A stretch of 64,000 nucleotides of DNA from Nocardioides sp. Root190 (GCF_001428565.1 NZ_LMIA01000012.1:84641-148640), one strand, 5' to 3'; positions 40,933 to 53,064 are shown, numbered from the stretch's first letter. Numbers and translations: made by a program. The notes: a model not told the origin generated them from the letters alone.

Positions 40933-41601
40933 GTGCTCTACGAGGTGCTCCACGCGACCGTCCCTCCGATCGCCCGCACCATCTGGAGGCCCTGGGTGGA
41001 GGGCGTCGAGAACGTGCCCATGACCGGGCCGGTCCTGTTCGCGAGCAACCACCTCAGCTTCGCCGACAGCGTGGTGATCCCGATCGTGGCGCCGCGCAAG
41101 GTGGCCTTCCTCGCCAAGGCGGAGTACTTCACCGGCACCGGGATCCGGGGCCGGATGATGAAGGCGTGGTTCGAGGGACTCGGCATGGTCCCCGTGGACC
41201 GCAACGACAGCCGGGCGGCGCTCAACTCGCTGGACGTCGCGCTCGAGATCCTGGGCCGCGGTGAGGCGTTCGGGATCTACCCCGAGGGCACCCGCTCCAG
41301 GGACGGACGGCTGTACCGGGGGCGCACGGGAGTGGCCCAGCTCGCACTGACCGCGGGCGTGCCGGTGGTGCCCGTCGGGCTGATCGGCACCGCCGAGCTG
41401 CAGCCGGTCGACTCGACCCTGCCCCGCCTCGCGAAGGTGACGGTCAGGTTCGGTCAGCCGATCGACTTCGCGGGACGCTTCGAGGGCCTCGCACCGGGTC
41501 GAGCACGGCGCGAGGCCACGGACGAGATCATGGACGCCGTCCACGCCCTCACCGGCCAGGTGCTCGCTGGAACCTACAACGAGCACCCGGCCACGGCCTG
41601 A
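40933..41601 (+). CDS. 1-acyl-glycerol-3-phosphate acyltransferase family (PlsC-like)
   Basis: 222 aa, GTG start with -10 box TAGGGT (40921-40926) 6 nt upstream. Acyltransferase block I NHLSFADSVV (HX4D), block II GLGMVPVDRNDSRAALNSLD, block III FGIYPEGTRSRDGRLYRG and block IV VPVVPVGLIGTAELQP. It should acylate lysophosphatidate in membrane phospholipid synthesis. It converges on metH. Confidence 0.9.
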   Translation: MLYEVLHATVPPIARTIWRPWVEGVENVPMTGPVLFASNHLSFADSVVIPIVAPRKVAFLAKAEYFTGTGIRGRMMKAWFEGLGMVPVDRNDSRAALNSLDVALEILGRGEAFGIYPEGTRSRDGRLYRGRTGVAQLALTAGVPVVPVGLIGTAELQPVDSTLPRLAKVTVRFGQPIDFAGRFEGLAPGRARREATDEIMDAVHALTGQVLAGTYNEHPATA

Positions 41602-41617
41602 GTCCACCCGGTGAGGG

Positions 41618-45343
<3,726 letters not shown>

Positions 45344-45350
45344 TGAGAGT

Positions 45351-45435
45351 CCTTCCTTGACGGAAGGCGTCCTTAACTCTGCCGAGCGTGGCGGACCAGA
45401 CCTGGTGATCTGCATCCGTTGCAACGCCTCTCGAC
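45351..45435 (-). promoter_or_regulatory. Candidate S-adenosylhomocysteine (SAH) riboswitch with ribosome-site hairpin
   Basis: Minus-strand leader of metH. P1: GTCGAG (45435-45430) with CTCGGC (45386-45381). Right after the 5' arm comes AGGCGT (45429-45424), then TGCAACGG as in the SAH consensus (GAGCGCUGCAAC-like), a P2 hairpin (CGGA..CAGA/TCTG..TCCG), and after P1 the strand ACGCCT (45370-45365), complementary to AGGCGT: the SAH pseudoknot. ACGCCT overlaps CCTTCC (45367-45362), which can pair with GGAAGG (45356-45351), the metH ribosome site. Pseudoknot and ribosome-site hairpin exclude each other, so ligand binding would turn translation on, the known logic of SAH riboswitches upstream of metH/ahcY. 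Confidence 0.6.
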
Positions 45436-45477
45436 TGTTGCCCATGTTACTCGTGATCGCCCGACTAGGCTGGAAGA

Positions 45478-46326
45478 GTGATGGAGATCGAGACGGTCAC
45501 CGGCCTGGTACGCCCGGTCGTGATCGCTGCCTTCGAGGGATGGAACGACGCAGCCGAGTCAGCGACGGCGGTGGTCGATCATCTGATGAGGGTGTGGAAC
45601 TCCCGGGTCGTCGCCGCGATCGACCCGGAGGAGTACTACGACTTCCAGGTCAACCGGCCCACCGTCGGCATCGACGAGAACGGCTTCCGCAAGCTCACCT
45701 GGCCCAGCACCCACGTCTCCGTGGCCTCCCCTCCGGACCTGGACCGCGACGTCATCCTGATCCGCGGGATCGAGCCGAACATGAAGTGGCGCCAGTTCAC
45801 CGACGAGCTGATCGAGGTGATCGAGGAGCTCGGAGGCGAGCTCCTGGTCACCCTCGGGGCCCTGCTCTCCGACAGCCCCCACACGCGTCCGATCCCCGTG
45901 TCGGGATCTTCGACCGAGATCGACCTGATGGAGAAGCTCGACCTCGAGCAGTCGACCTATGAGGGGCCGACCGGGATCGTGGGCGTGCTGCAGGACGCCT
46001 GCTCGCGCGTCGACCTGCCCGCTGTCTCCTACTGGGCAGCGGTGCCCCACTACGTCGCGCAGCCGCCGTGCCCGAAGGCCACGCTCGCGCTGCTGAGCCG
46101 GCTCGAGGACCTCTTCGAGATCCCGGTGCCGCTGGGTGACCTGCCCGAGGAGGCCCGGGCCTGGGAGCGCGGGGTCGACGAGCTCGCCGAGGAGGACGAG
46201 GACATCGCCGACTACGTCCGCTCGCTCGAGGAGTCGCGTGACACCGCGGACCTGCCCGAGGCGTCGGGTGAGGCGATCGCGCGAGAGTTCGAGCGGTACC
46301 TCAAGAGACGTGACGAGAAGGACTGA
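45478..46326 (+). CDS. PAC2 family protein
   Basis: 282 aa, GTG start 6 nt after the -10 box TAGGCT (45466-45471). PAC2 fold: VVIAAFEGWNDAAESATAVV, VILIRGIEPNMKWRQFTDEL, LLVTLGALLSDSPHTRPIPV and GPTGIVGVLQDACSRVDLPA. The archaeal/eukaryotic relatives are proteasome-assembly chaperones. The mycobacterial homologue (Rv2125) also lies beside metH. Its occurrence close to a proteasome locus is suggestive only. The tail is acidic and charged. Confidence 0.9.
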   Translation: MMEIETVTGLVRPVVIAAFEGWNDAAESATAVVDHLMRVWNSRVVAAIDPEEYYDFQVNRPTVGIDENGFRKLTWPSTHVSVASPPDLDRDVILIRGIEPNMKWRQFTDELIEVIEELGGELLVTLGALLSDSPHTRPIPVSGSSTEIDLMEKLDLEQSTYEGPTGIVGVLQDACSRVDLPAVSYWAAVPHYVAQPPCPKATLALLSRLEDLFEIPVPLGDLPEEARAWERGVDELAEEDEDIADYVRSLEESRDTADLPEASGEAIAREFERYLKRRDEKD

Positions 46327-46346
46327 GTCCGTCCTGAGGGCTCAGA

Positions 46347-46376
46347 TCGTTGCGGTTTGGTCCCAAACCGCAACGA
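46347..46376 (+). repeat. Extragenic palindrome, locus IV (A orientation)
   Basis: 30-bp inverted repeat: arms TCGTTGCGGTTTGG and CCAAACCGCAACGA. Centre 46361.5; begins 20 bp after the PAC2 stop, between convergent genes. Confidence 0.9.
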
Positions 46377-46391
46377 CACGCCGTACGAGGA

Positions 46392-46413
46392 TGTGGTTTG
46401 TGACCAAACCGCA
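46392..46413 (+). repeat. Extragenic palindrome, locus IV (B orientation, variant)
   Basis: Matches the B form at 20 of 22 positions (TGTGGTTTGTGACC then AAACCGCA). One of the changes, C to T in the left arm, still gives a T-G wobble. Centre 46402.5, exactly 41 bp from the A copy; 23 bp from the mshC stop. Confidence 0.8.
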
Positions 46414-46436
46414 CACCCCGCGGAGCGACCAGACTG

Positions 46437-47672
46437 CTACAGGCTGAGCCCGAGAGCGGCGTCGAGCACCGGGAGCAGGGTGATCGCGGCGTCGGGGTCA
46501 CTCGTGTCGGCCAGACCGTCGGTTCCCAGCGTCGCAGCGACCCAGGCGTCGACGGCAGCGGTCGCTCGCGGCGCGTCGAGGTCGTCGGCGAGCGCAGCGA
46601 GGATCTCCTCGACGACCGGCGCCGCACTGGCTCCGGCGCCGAGTGCCAGGGCGCGTCGCCAGTTGGCGACGTCGTCGACAGCCGTCCAGAGCTGGTCGTC
46701 GGTCCACTCCCAGTCGGTGCGGTAGTGATGACGCAGCAGGGTGAGCCTGATCGCCATCGGGTCGATGTCGCTGTTGCGCAACGCGGACACGAAGACGAGG
46801 TTGCCCTTCGACTTCGACATCTTCTCGCCGTCGTAGGCCACCATCCCGGCGTGGGAGTAGATCTTGGCGAAGGGCTCACCGGTCGCCACCTGGACGTGAC
46901 CGGCGCACATCTCGTGGTGCGGGAAGACGAGGTCGCTGCCGCCACCCTGGACGTCGAAGTGCCCACCGAGCTCGTCGAGCGCGATCGCAGCGCACTCGAT
47001 GTGCCAACCGGGCCGGCCGGGACCCCACGGGCTCTCCCAGGACGGCTCGCCCTCGCGCTCGCCACGCCACACGACGCAGTCGAGCGGGTCCTTCTTGCCG
47101 ACACGGTCCGGGTCACCGCCGCGTTCGCCGAAGAAGCGGAGCATGGTCTCGCGGTCGTAGCCGGACTCGGCACCGAACGCCGGGTCGGCAGTCACTGAGA
47201 AGTAGAGGTCGTCCTCGACGCGGTAGATCGATCCGCCCACCTCGAGCCGGGTGATCAGATCGATGACGAGCGGGATCGACTCGACCGCTCCGACGTAGGC
47301 CGCCGGCGGGAGCACCCGCAGGGCCTCCATGTCGGTGCGGAAGAGCTCGGTCTCGCGCTCGGCGAGCTCCACCCAGTCGACACCGACCTTCGTCGCGCGC
47401 TCGAGCAGCGGGTCATCGACGTCGGTGACGTTCTGCACGAAGCGGACGTCGTGACCGGCGTTGCGCCACGCCCGGTTCAGCAGGTCGAAGGCGATGTAGG
47501 TGTTCGCGTGGCCGATGTGGGTGGCGTCGTACGGCGTGATGCCACAGACGTACAGACGCGCAGTGCCCTCGGGGCTGCTCTCCACCTCACCACCGGACGA
47601 GGTGTCGTGGAGGACGACAGGGGGGCCGGTGACCGGGAGGACCGGGACACCCGGAGCGTTCCATGCGCGCAT
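46437..47672 (-). CDS. mshC: Cysteine--1-D-myo-inosityl 2-amino-2-deoxy-alpha-D-glucopyranoside ligase MshC
   Basis: 411 aa from ATG 47672, 7 nt after the -10 box TAGCAT. Cysteinyl-tRNA-synthetase-like class I fold: LYVCGITPYDATHIGHANTY (HIGH motif), IECAAIALDELGGHFDVQGG, PHHEMCAGHVQ and GEKMSKSKGN (KMSKS). It lacks the C-terminal tRNA-binding domain, and the opening GVPVLPVTGPPVVLHDTSSG is the MshC type. It joins cysteine to GlcN-inositol in mycothiol synthesis, the main actinobacterial thiol. Confidence 0.96.
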   Translation of the reverse strand: MRAWNAPGVPVLPVTGPPVVLHDTSSGGEVESSPEGTARLYVCGITPYDATHIGHANTYIAFDLLNRAWRNAGHDVRFVQNVTDVDDPLLERATKVGVDWVELAERETELFRTDMEALRVLPPAAYVGAVESIPLVIDLITRLEVGGSIYRVEDDLYFSVTADPAFGAESGYDRETMLRFFGERGGDPDRVGKKDPLDCVVWRGEREGEPSWESPWGPGRPGWHIECAAIALDELGGHFDVQGGGSDLVFPHHEMCAGHVQVATGEPFAKIYSHAGMVAYDGEKMSKSKGNLVFVSALRNSDIDPMAIRLTLLRHHYRTDWEWTDDQLWTAVDDVANWRRALALGAGASAAPVVEEILAALADDLDAPRATAAVDAWVAATLGTDGLADTSDPDAAITLLPVLDAALGLSL

Positions 47673-47706
47673 GGACGCGATGCTAGTTGCTCGGTGCGTG
47701 GGACCT

Positions 47707-48441
47707 TCAAAAGGGAGGCCACGGGATGGGTGGCCAGCTCCCCTCCGGGTTGGGCAGGTGACCGGCGGCGAGGAGTCGTTCGGTGCGTCGTTCGAGGGCG
47801 GTGAGCTCGTGCTGGGCGATGTGGAGGCCCAGCTGATCACCCAGGTCCCCGCGCAGAGCCGCCAGGACGGTCTCGACCGCCGCCACCTCGTCCGGCTCCA
47901 GCGCGCTGCCCGCCCAGCCCCACAGCACTGTGCGGAGCTTCGGGTCATGGTGGAAGGCGATGCCGTGATCGACGCCATGGCGGTGGCCGTCCGCCATCGC
48001 CAGGACGTGCCCACCCTTGCGGTCGGCGTTGTTGACGACGATGTCGAAGACCGCCATCCGGCGCAGGGCGGCCGAGTCCTCGTGGACGAGCGTCACCGGC
48101 CGGTCCCGGTCGTCCCGACCTTCGAAGACCGACAACCACCCCTGGGGGGTCGTCCCGGCGCGGACCAGGTCGACGGCGTCCTGGTCGGGATCGATCTCCT
48201 TCCAGTGCTGCACCATCCCGGGACCGTGCGGCCCCTCGTCCCACCAGGTGCGCGGAACGATGTCCCAGCCCATGACCTCGGAGACGAGGTAGGCAGCGAC
48301 CTCACGGTCGGCGAGCGTCCCGTCGGGGAAGTCCCACAGGGGGCGCTCCCCCGCCACCGGCTTGTAGACGACCTCGAGCCCGTCGACCTCGGCGAGGAAG
48401 GTCGCGTTGGAGGCCGGCATGATCCGGCCCTTGATGATCAT
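47707..48441 (-). CDS. SCO1664 family (PI3/4-kinase-like fold) protein
   Basis: 244 aa. SNATFLAEVDGLEVVYKPVA, GERPLWDFPDGTLADREVAA and the kinase-like FDIVVNNADRKGGHVLAMAD with HRHGVDHGIAFHHDPKLRTV match the SCO1664 family, distantly related to phosphatidylinositol 3/4-kinases; N-x-D-R-K-G-x-H and DHG look like catalytic and metal positions. The biochemical role is unknown. It forms a conserved actinobacterial trio with DUF3090 (4-bp overlap) and the phosphomutase-like gene. Confidence 0.87.
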   Translation of the reverse strand: MIIKGRIMPASNATFLAEVDGLEVVYKPVAGERPLWDFPDGTLADREVAAYLVSEVMGWDIVPRTWWDEGPHGPGMVQHWKEIDPDQDAVDLVRAGTTPQGWLSVFEGRDDRDRPVTLVHEDSAALRRMAVFDIVVNNADRKGGHVLAMADGHRHGVDHGIAFHHDPKLRTVLWGWAGSALEPDEVAAVETVLAALRGDLGDQLGLHIAQHELTALERRTERLLAAGHLPNPEGSWPPIPWPPF

Positions 48442-48992
48442 GGGTCGCGGCGCTTGAAGCCGTTCGCCCGAACGCAGAGGTGGCCATCGGGATCGATCGG
48501 CTGACCGCAGAACGGGCAGGTGGGTCGGCCTGCGCCGACCACCAGCTCGGCCCGCTTGACGAACGCCCGGGCCTGACGGGCCTCGAGCCGTACCAGGAGC
48601 ATCTCGTCGGGTTCCTCGCCGTCGGCGAGCTCGACCGGCTCCTCCCCGACGGGGAACACCTCGATGACGACCCGCTCGTCGGACGGGTCCCAGGACAGCG
48701 TCATGGTGCCGGCGCGGAACTCCTCCTCGATGGGCTGGGCGAGGGGGGCGTCGTCGGCGAGCTCGAACGGAGCGACCGCGGGGACGACGGCCTCGGTGCC
48801 GCCGTCGGCGATCACCTCGTCGAGCAGCTCGTCGACGCGCTCCGCGAGGGCCGCCACCTGCTGCTTCTCGATCGCGACCGACACCGTGCGGGGCCCGGCG
48901 GTGGCCTGGAGGAAGAAGGTCCGGGCTCCGGGCTCTCCGACGGTTCCCGCGACGAAGCGTTCGGGTGGGTCGAATCCGTGGACGATCGGCAT
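48438..48992 (-). CDS. DUF3090 family protein
   Basis: 184 aa. Starts PIVHGFDPPERFVAGTVGEP and ends with a likely zinc ribbon or knuckle CPFCGQPIDPDGHLCVRANG (Cys-x2-Cys...Cys). The middle, FFLQATAGPRTVSVAIEKQQ and VARVEARQAR-like helix, is typical of DUF3090. Function unknown; conserved with the two neighbours. A -10 box (TAGGCT, 49005-49000) sits 7 nt before the ATG, inside the intergenic gap. Confidence 0.9.
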   Translation of the reverse strand: MPIVHGFDPPERFVAGTVGEPGARTFFLQATAGPRTVSVAIEKQQVAALAERVDELLDEVIADGGTEAVVPAVAPFELADDAPLAQPIEEEFRAGTMTLSWDPSDERVVIEVFPVGEEPVELADGEEPDEMLLVRLEARQARAFVKRAELVVGAGRPTCPFCGQPIDPDGHLCVRANGFKRRDP

Positions 48993-49013
48993 GACGAACA
49001 GCCTATCGACGGG

Positions 49014-49736
49014 TCAGGAAGGTCCGGCGCCGCCGCCGACCACGGCGCCGTGGGCGGCGGGCCGCTTGCGCTTGCGGGCAGCGGGTCGGGGAGCGAGCCA
49101 GGACAGGTCGCCGGCATGTGTGTTGGTCGCCAGGACGTAGGGCCGGTCGGCGGCGTACCGCACCACCGACACCGACGCGGGGTCGACGTTGATCCGCTGA
49201 AAGAGGTCGAGGTGCAGGCCGAGGGCGTCGGCGAGCAGCGCCTTGATGATGTCGCCGTGGCTGACGGCGACCCAGACCGCGTCAGCGCCGTGCTCGGCGG
49301 TGACGGCGGCGTCGATGCGTCGTACGGCGGACACGGCGCGGTGCTGCATGACCACCATCGACTCACCGCCCGGGAACGTCACAGCGGAGGGCTGCTGCTG
49401 CACGGTGCGCCAGAGCGGCTCCTTGAGCAGGGTCCTGATGGCCTGACCCTGCCACTCGCCGTAGTCGCACTCGGCGAGCCCGCGCTCGGTCGTTGCGCGG
49501 GTGACTGGGTGCTTCGCCTCGCGTTGTGCCTCGCCGATGGCCTTCGCGGTCTGCTTGCAGCGCTCCTGGGGGCTGGTCACGAGGCGCACGATCGGCACGG
49601 CGGCGATCCGCGCGCCCGTCCGGGCCACCTGCTCGACCCCGGTGTCGTCGAGCAGGACGCCTGGTGTCCTGCCCGCCAGCAGGCCGGAGGCATTCGCGGT
49701 CGTCCGTCCGTGACGGACCAGCAGCATCGTGGCCAT
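49014..49736 (-). CDS. MSMEG_4193 family histidine phosphatase / phosphomutase
   Basis: 240 aa; -10 box TAGGGT 6 nt before the ATG. Phosphoglycerate-mutase-type fold: MLLVRHGRTTANASG (RHG, phosphohistidine), TSPQERCKQTAKAI, ECDYGEWQGQAI (catalytic Glu) and VAVSHGDIIKALLADALG (second His). The basic tail is low complexity. The substrate is unknown. Lies directly upstream of DUF3090. Confidence 0.9.
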   Translation of the reverse strand: MATMLLVRHGRTTANASGLLAGRTPGVLLDDTGVEQVARTGARIAAVPIVRLVTSPQERCKQTAKAIGEAQREAKHPVTRATTERGLAECDYGEWQGQAIRTLLKEPLWRTVQQQPSAVTFPGGESMVVMQHRAVSAVRRIDAAVTAEHGADAVWVAVSHGDIIKALLADALGLHLDLFQRINVDPASVSVVRYAADRPYVLATNTHAGDLSWLAPRPAARKRKRPAAHGAVVGGGAGPS

Positions 49737-49777
49737 GACGTGACCCTATCCACCGCACCAGCCACTAGCGTGGAGTC

Positions 49778-50758
49778 GTGATCGTCGACAGCGCTGTCTA
49801 TCGCCACGGGGCCCGGCTCCCGGTGGACTGCCACCTCCACGACTACGCAGCGCTGCGCGAGGCCGCTGGGGGCGACCACGACTTCGTCTGGGTCGGCCTC
49901 TACGAACCCAGTCACATCGAGCTGACCGAGATCGCCGACGCCTTCGGGCTGCACCCGCTCGCGGTCGAGGATGCCGTCGTGGCCCACCAGCGCCCGAAGC
50001 TGGAGCGCTACGAGAACAGCCTGTTCCTCGTCCTGAAGACGCTCTGGTACGTCGACGAGGACGACGCCGTCGAGACCGGCGAGATCAATGTCTTCATCGG
50101 TACGGACTTCGTGATCACCGTCCGCCACGGACGCGGCTCGGCCCTCAGCGATGCCCGCCACGAGCTCGAGAAGAAGCAGTCGGTCCTCGACCACGGTCCC
50201 TCCGCCGTCGTGTACGCCGTCTGCGACGCCGTCGTGGACGGCTACACCGCCGTCGTCGCCGAGCTCCAGACCGACGTGGACGAGGTCGAGGTCTCCGTGT
50301 TCTCCGACCAGCGGACCAACGACGGCAACCGCATCTACATCCTGAAACGCGAGCTGTCCGAGGTACGCCGCGCCGTGCTGCCGCTGCGCGAGCCGATGCG
50401 GCGCTTCTCGACCGGGTCCGTCGACCTGATCGAGGCCGAGGCCGGCCCCTTCTTCCGCGACGTCAGCGACCACCTCGCCCAGGCCGCCGACGAGATCGAC
50501 ACCCTCGACAGCCTGTTGTCGACTGCCTTCGACGCCCACCTGTCGCGTGTGGCGGTCCAGCAGAACGACGACATGCGCAAGATCTCCGCAGGTGCGGCCC
50601 TGGTCGTCGTACCCACCCTGATCGCCGGTGTGTACGGCATGAACTTCAGGCACATGCCGGAGCTGGACTGGACCCTCGGCTACCCGTTCGCGTTGTTCCT
50701 GATGGCCGCCACGGTCGGCGGGTTGTGGATCTTCTTCAAGAAGTCCGGCTGGTTCTGA
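49778..50758 (+). CDS. corA: CorA family magnesium/cobalt transporter
   Basis: 326 aa, GTG start 6 nt after the -10 box TAGCGT. Large cytoplasmic funnel domain (FVWVGLYEPSHIELTEIADA, EDAVVAHQRPKLERYENSLF) followed by two C-terminal membrane helices; the selectivity motif YGMNF is present at the end of the first one, followed by the MPELDWTLGYP loop. Pentameric Mg2+ channel. Its stop codon lies in the start of a palindromic repeat. Confidence 0.94.
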   Translation: MIVDSAVYRHGARLPVDCHLHDYAALREAAGGDHDFVWVGLYEPSHIELTEIADAFGLHPLAVEDAVVAHQRPKLERYENSLFLVLKTLWYVDEDDAVETGEINVFIGTDFVITVRHGRGSALSDARHELEKKQSVLDHGPSAVVYAVCDAVVDGYTAVVAELQTDVDEVEVSVFSDQRTNDGNRIYILKRELSEVRRAVLPLREPMRRFSTGSVDLIEAEAGPFFRDVSDHLAQAADEIDTLDSLLSTAFDAHLSRVAVQQNDDMRKISAGAALVVVPTLIAGVYGMNFRHMPELDWTLGYPFALFLMAATVGGLWIFFKKSGWF

Positions 50759-50792
50759 ATTGATGCGGTTTGGTCCCAAACCGCATCAATTC
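50757..50792 (+). repeat. Extragenic palindrome, locus V (A orientation)
   Basis: 36-bp inverted repeat, the longest: arms GAATTGATGCGGTTTGG and CCAAACCGCATCAATTC. Centre 50774.5. The corA stop (50756-50758) overlaps its first bases. Confidence 0.9.
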
Positions 50793-50804
50793 CGGGGCCT
50801 GGGA

Positions 50805-50826
50805 TGCGGTTTCTGCCCAAACGCGG
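50805..50826 (+). repeat. Extragenic palindrome, locus V (B orientation, degenerate)
   Basis: TGCGGTTTCTGCCCAAACG... matches the B form at 15 of 22 positions. Centre 50815.5, exactly 41 bp from the A copy. It has lost most pairing in the outer arm; 18 bp from the uppP stop. Confidence 0.7.
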
Positions 50827-50844
50827 GCCTCAGCGGTCCGGGGA

Positions 50845-51687
50845 TCAGGCGTTCAGCACACCCGTACCGAGCAGCACCAGGACCGCCACACCGAGCACGA
50901 CCCGGTAGGCGACGAACGGTGTGTAGGAACGGGTGCTGACGTAACGCAGGAGCCAGGCAATGGCGGCGTAGCCGACCACGAAGGACACGATCGTCGCAGT
51001 GATCGTCGGGCCCCAGCCGTAGCTCGCCTCGCCGGCGTGCGCCTCACCGACGTTCGCGATCTCGGTGAGCTCGAACAGCCCGGCACCGACGACGGCCGGG
51101 ATCGCGAGGAGGAAGGCGAACCGGGTGGCAGCCTCGCGGTCGTAGCCGAGGAAGCGGCCCATCGACAGCGTCGCACCGGAGCGCGACACCCCGGGGACCA
51201 GGGCCATCGCCTGGGCGCCACCCATGAGGGCCGCGTCGCGCAGGGTCATCTGCTTGATCTGCTTGTCCGTACGGCCGATCCGGTCGGCCAACCCGAGCAC
51301 CAGTCCGAGCAGGATCAGCATCGTGCCGATGATCCACAGGTTGCGGAAGTCGCGCTCGATGACGTCCTTGAGCAGGATGCCCAGGATCACGATGGGCATC
51401 GAGCCGACGATGATGTACCAACCCATCCGGGCGTCGATCGCGCCGCGGTACTCCGGCTTGAAGAGCGAGAGCACCCACGCACGGGCGATGCGCCAGATGT
51501 CCTTGCGGAAGTAGATCAGCACCGCGAGCTCGGTCCCGATCTGGATGACGGCCGTGAAGGCGGCGCCCGGGTCACCCCAGCCGAACAGCTCGGGGAAGAT
51601 CCGCAGGTGTGCACTGCTGGAGATCGGCAGGAACTCGGTCAACCCCTGGAGGATGCCGAGGAACACTGCCTGGAGGAAGTCGGCCAC
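50845..51687 (-). CDS. uppP: Undecaprenyl-diphosphatase UppP (BacA)
   Basis: 280 aa from GTG 51687, -10 box TAGGAT (51701-51696) 8 nt upstream; a longer frame to 51843 is not supported. LQAVFLGILQGLTEFLPISS is the first active-site motif (E, PISSSAHL), and ALVPGVSRSGATLSMGRFLG the second (PGxSRS). About eight membrane helices. It recycles undecaprenyl diphosphate, the lipid carrier of cell-wall synthesis, on the outer face of the membrane. Confidence 0.95.
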   Translation of the reverse strand: MADFLQAVFLGILQGLTEFLPISSSAHLRIFPELFGWGDPGAAFTAVIQIGTELAVLIYFRKDIWRIARAWVLSLFKPEYRGAIDARMGWYIIVGSMPIVILGILLKDVIERDFRNLWIIGTMLILLGLVLGLADRIGRTDKQIKQMTLRDAALMGGAQAMALVPGVSRSGATLSMGRFLGYDREAATRFAFLLAIPAVVGAGLFELTEIANVGEAHAGEASYGWGPTITATIVSFVVGYAAIAWLLRYVSTRSYTPFVAYRVVLGVAVLVLLGTGVLNA

Positions 51688-51776
51688 GACGGAGCATCCT
51701 AGGGAGTGAGGCCGAATCGAACAGGATCGGCGCGCCCGTCGGCGCCTCTGACCGGGAGCCGGATAGTTTGTGCCCC

Positions 51777-52730
51777 ATGCAGCAGCGGTACGTCGGAGCC
51801 AGCGGCCTCCAGGTGTCGCGATTGGCCCTGGGCACGATGACATGGGGCAAGGACACCGACGAGCACGAGGCGCGCGACCAGCTCACTGCCTTCGTCGAGG
51901 CGGGCGGGACGACCATCGACACCGCCGCCGGGTACACCGACGGCCGGTCCGAGGAACTCATCGGTTCCCTGCTCGGCGACGTCGTACGACGTGACGAAGT
52001 CGTCCTCGCGACCAAGGCAGGGATCTGGCGACGGGGCGGCGAACGGGTCACCGACACCTCGCGCGGCGCGCTCCTGCGCGGCCTCGACACCTCACTCACC
52101 CGCCTCGGGACCGACCACGTGGACCTCTGGCAGGTCCACATCTGGTCCGACTCCGTTCCGCTCGAGGAGACCTTGGGAGCGCTCGACCATGCGATCAGCA
52201 GCGGCCGGGCGTCGTACGTCGGCATCTCCAACTACAACGGGTGGCAGACCGCACGGGCGGTCACGCTGCAGGAGGGCGGCGCAGGCCGGGCCCGCATCAC
52301 ATCGACCCAGGTGGAGTACTCCCTGGTCAACCGGCGCATCGAGCGCGAGGTCCTGCCTGCCGCCGAAGCCCTTGGTCTCGGTGTCTTCCCGTGGTCGCCG
52401 CTGGGGCGGGGTGTGCTGACCGGCAAGTACCGCACCGGTACCCCCTCGGACTCCCGGGCCGCCTCCCCCGTCTTCTCCGGCTTCGTCGAGGCCTATCTCG
52501 ACGACCAGAGCAGGGGCATCGTCGAGGCAGTGGCCCGCGCTGCCGACGGTCTCGGCTGGACACCGCTCGAGGTGGCGCTTGCCTGGGTGCGCGACTCCCC
52601 CGGCGTGACCGCGCCGGTCATCGGCGCCCGCACCGCCGCCCAGCTCAAGGTCGCACTCCGGGCGGAGGAGAAGACGCTCCCCGCGGAGATCCGGGGAGCC
52701 CTCGACGACGTGTCCGGAGGTGCTGTGTGA
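51777..52730 (+). CDS. Aldo/keto reductase
   Basis: 317 aa from ATG 51777, 7 nt after -10 box TAGTTT. (beta/alpha)8 NADPH-dependent reductase: LALGTMTWGK, the catalytic DTAAGYTDGRSEELIG (Asp, Tyr), VVLATKAG (Lys), DLWQVHIWS (His) and GISNYNGWQ, VIGARTAAQL. It belongs to the YdbC/Kvbeta-like branch; the substrate is unknown. Overlaps the DUF5703 gene by 4 bp. Confidence 0.9.
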   Translation: MQQRYVGASGLQVSRLALGTMTWGKDTDEHEARDQLTAFVEAGGTTIDTAAGYTDGRSEELIGSLLGDVVRRDEVVLATKAGIWRRGGERVTDTSRGALLRGLDTSLTRLGTDHVDLWQVHIWSDSVPLEETLGALDHAISSGRASYVGISNYNGWQTARAVTLQEGGAGRARITSTQVEYSLVNRRIEREVLPAAEALGLGVFPWSPLGRGVLTGKYRTGTPSDSRAASPVFSGFVEAYLDDQSRGIVEAVARAADGLGWTPLEVALAWVRDSPGVTAPVIGARTAAQLKVALRAEEKTLPAEIRGALDDVSGGAV

Positions 52731-52960
52731 CGGTGTCGATGATCCGACCCGGGATGATGCGCGGGCTGGGGCGTGGGGTGGAGTGGGAGTTCGACCAGGT
52801 CACCTTCGATCGTGGCTTCTCCCGCAATCAGGTGACACGACTGCTGGTGGAACGGGCCGAGCACGGTGGCTGGGAGCTGGACCGGCTTCAGATCGGGGCT
52901 GACGGCAAGCGACGGGTCGTGCTGCGGCGCAAGATCATTCGGGCGGTCAGGACCGCCTGA
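52727..52960 (+). CDS. DUF5703 family small protein
   Basis: 77 aa from GTG 52727 (GTGA overlap with the reductase). VEWEFDQVTFDRGFSRNQVT, LLVERAEHGGWELDRLQIGA and KRRVVLRRKIIRAVRT match the short actinobacterial DUF5703 family, a small alpha/beta protein of unknown role. Downstream ATGs at MIRPGMMRG are alternative starts. Confidence 0.82.
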   Translation: MTVSMIRPGMMRGLGRGVEWEFDQVTFDRGFSRNQVTRLLVERAEHGGWELDRLQIGADGKRRVVLRRKIIRAVRTA

Positions 52961-52973
52961 GGGCCTCCAGAAC

Positions 52974-52999
52974 GTTGCGGTTTGGTCCCAAACCGCAAC
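52974..52999 (+). repeat. Extragenic palindrome, locus VI (A orientation)
   Basis: 26-bp inverted repeat with arms GTTGCGGTTTGG and CCAAACCGCAAC; centre 52986.5; 13 bp after the DUF5703 stop. Confidence 0.9.
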
Positions 53000-53016
53000 A
53001 GATCAGCCCGAATTGA

Positions 53017-53038
53017 TGCGGTTTGGGACCAAACCGCA
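53017..53038 (+). repeat. Extragenic palindrome, locus VI (B orientation)
   Basis: B-form core (TGCGGTTTGGGACC then AAACCGCA) at 53017-53038; the AATTGA-type outer arm is only partly complementary on the right. Centre 53027.5, exactly 41 bp from the A copy; 26 bp from the stop of the convergent M20 gene. Confidence 0.88.
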
Positions 53039-53064
53039 GCATTTCCAGCTCGCCGCCGGGCTGC

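Noticed and set aside
45344..45477. A cobalamin or SAM-IV riboswitch upstream of metH
   Set aside because: No B12 box or SAM-IV core is visible; the pairing pattern fits the SAH aptamer better.
46381..46440. A tRNA or other structured RNA gene between PAC2 and mshC
   Set aside because: The structure is explained by the A-B palindrome pair; no cloverleaf or CCA end can be drawn.
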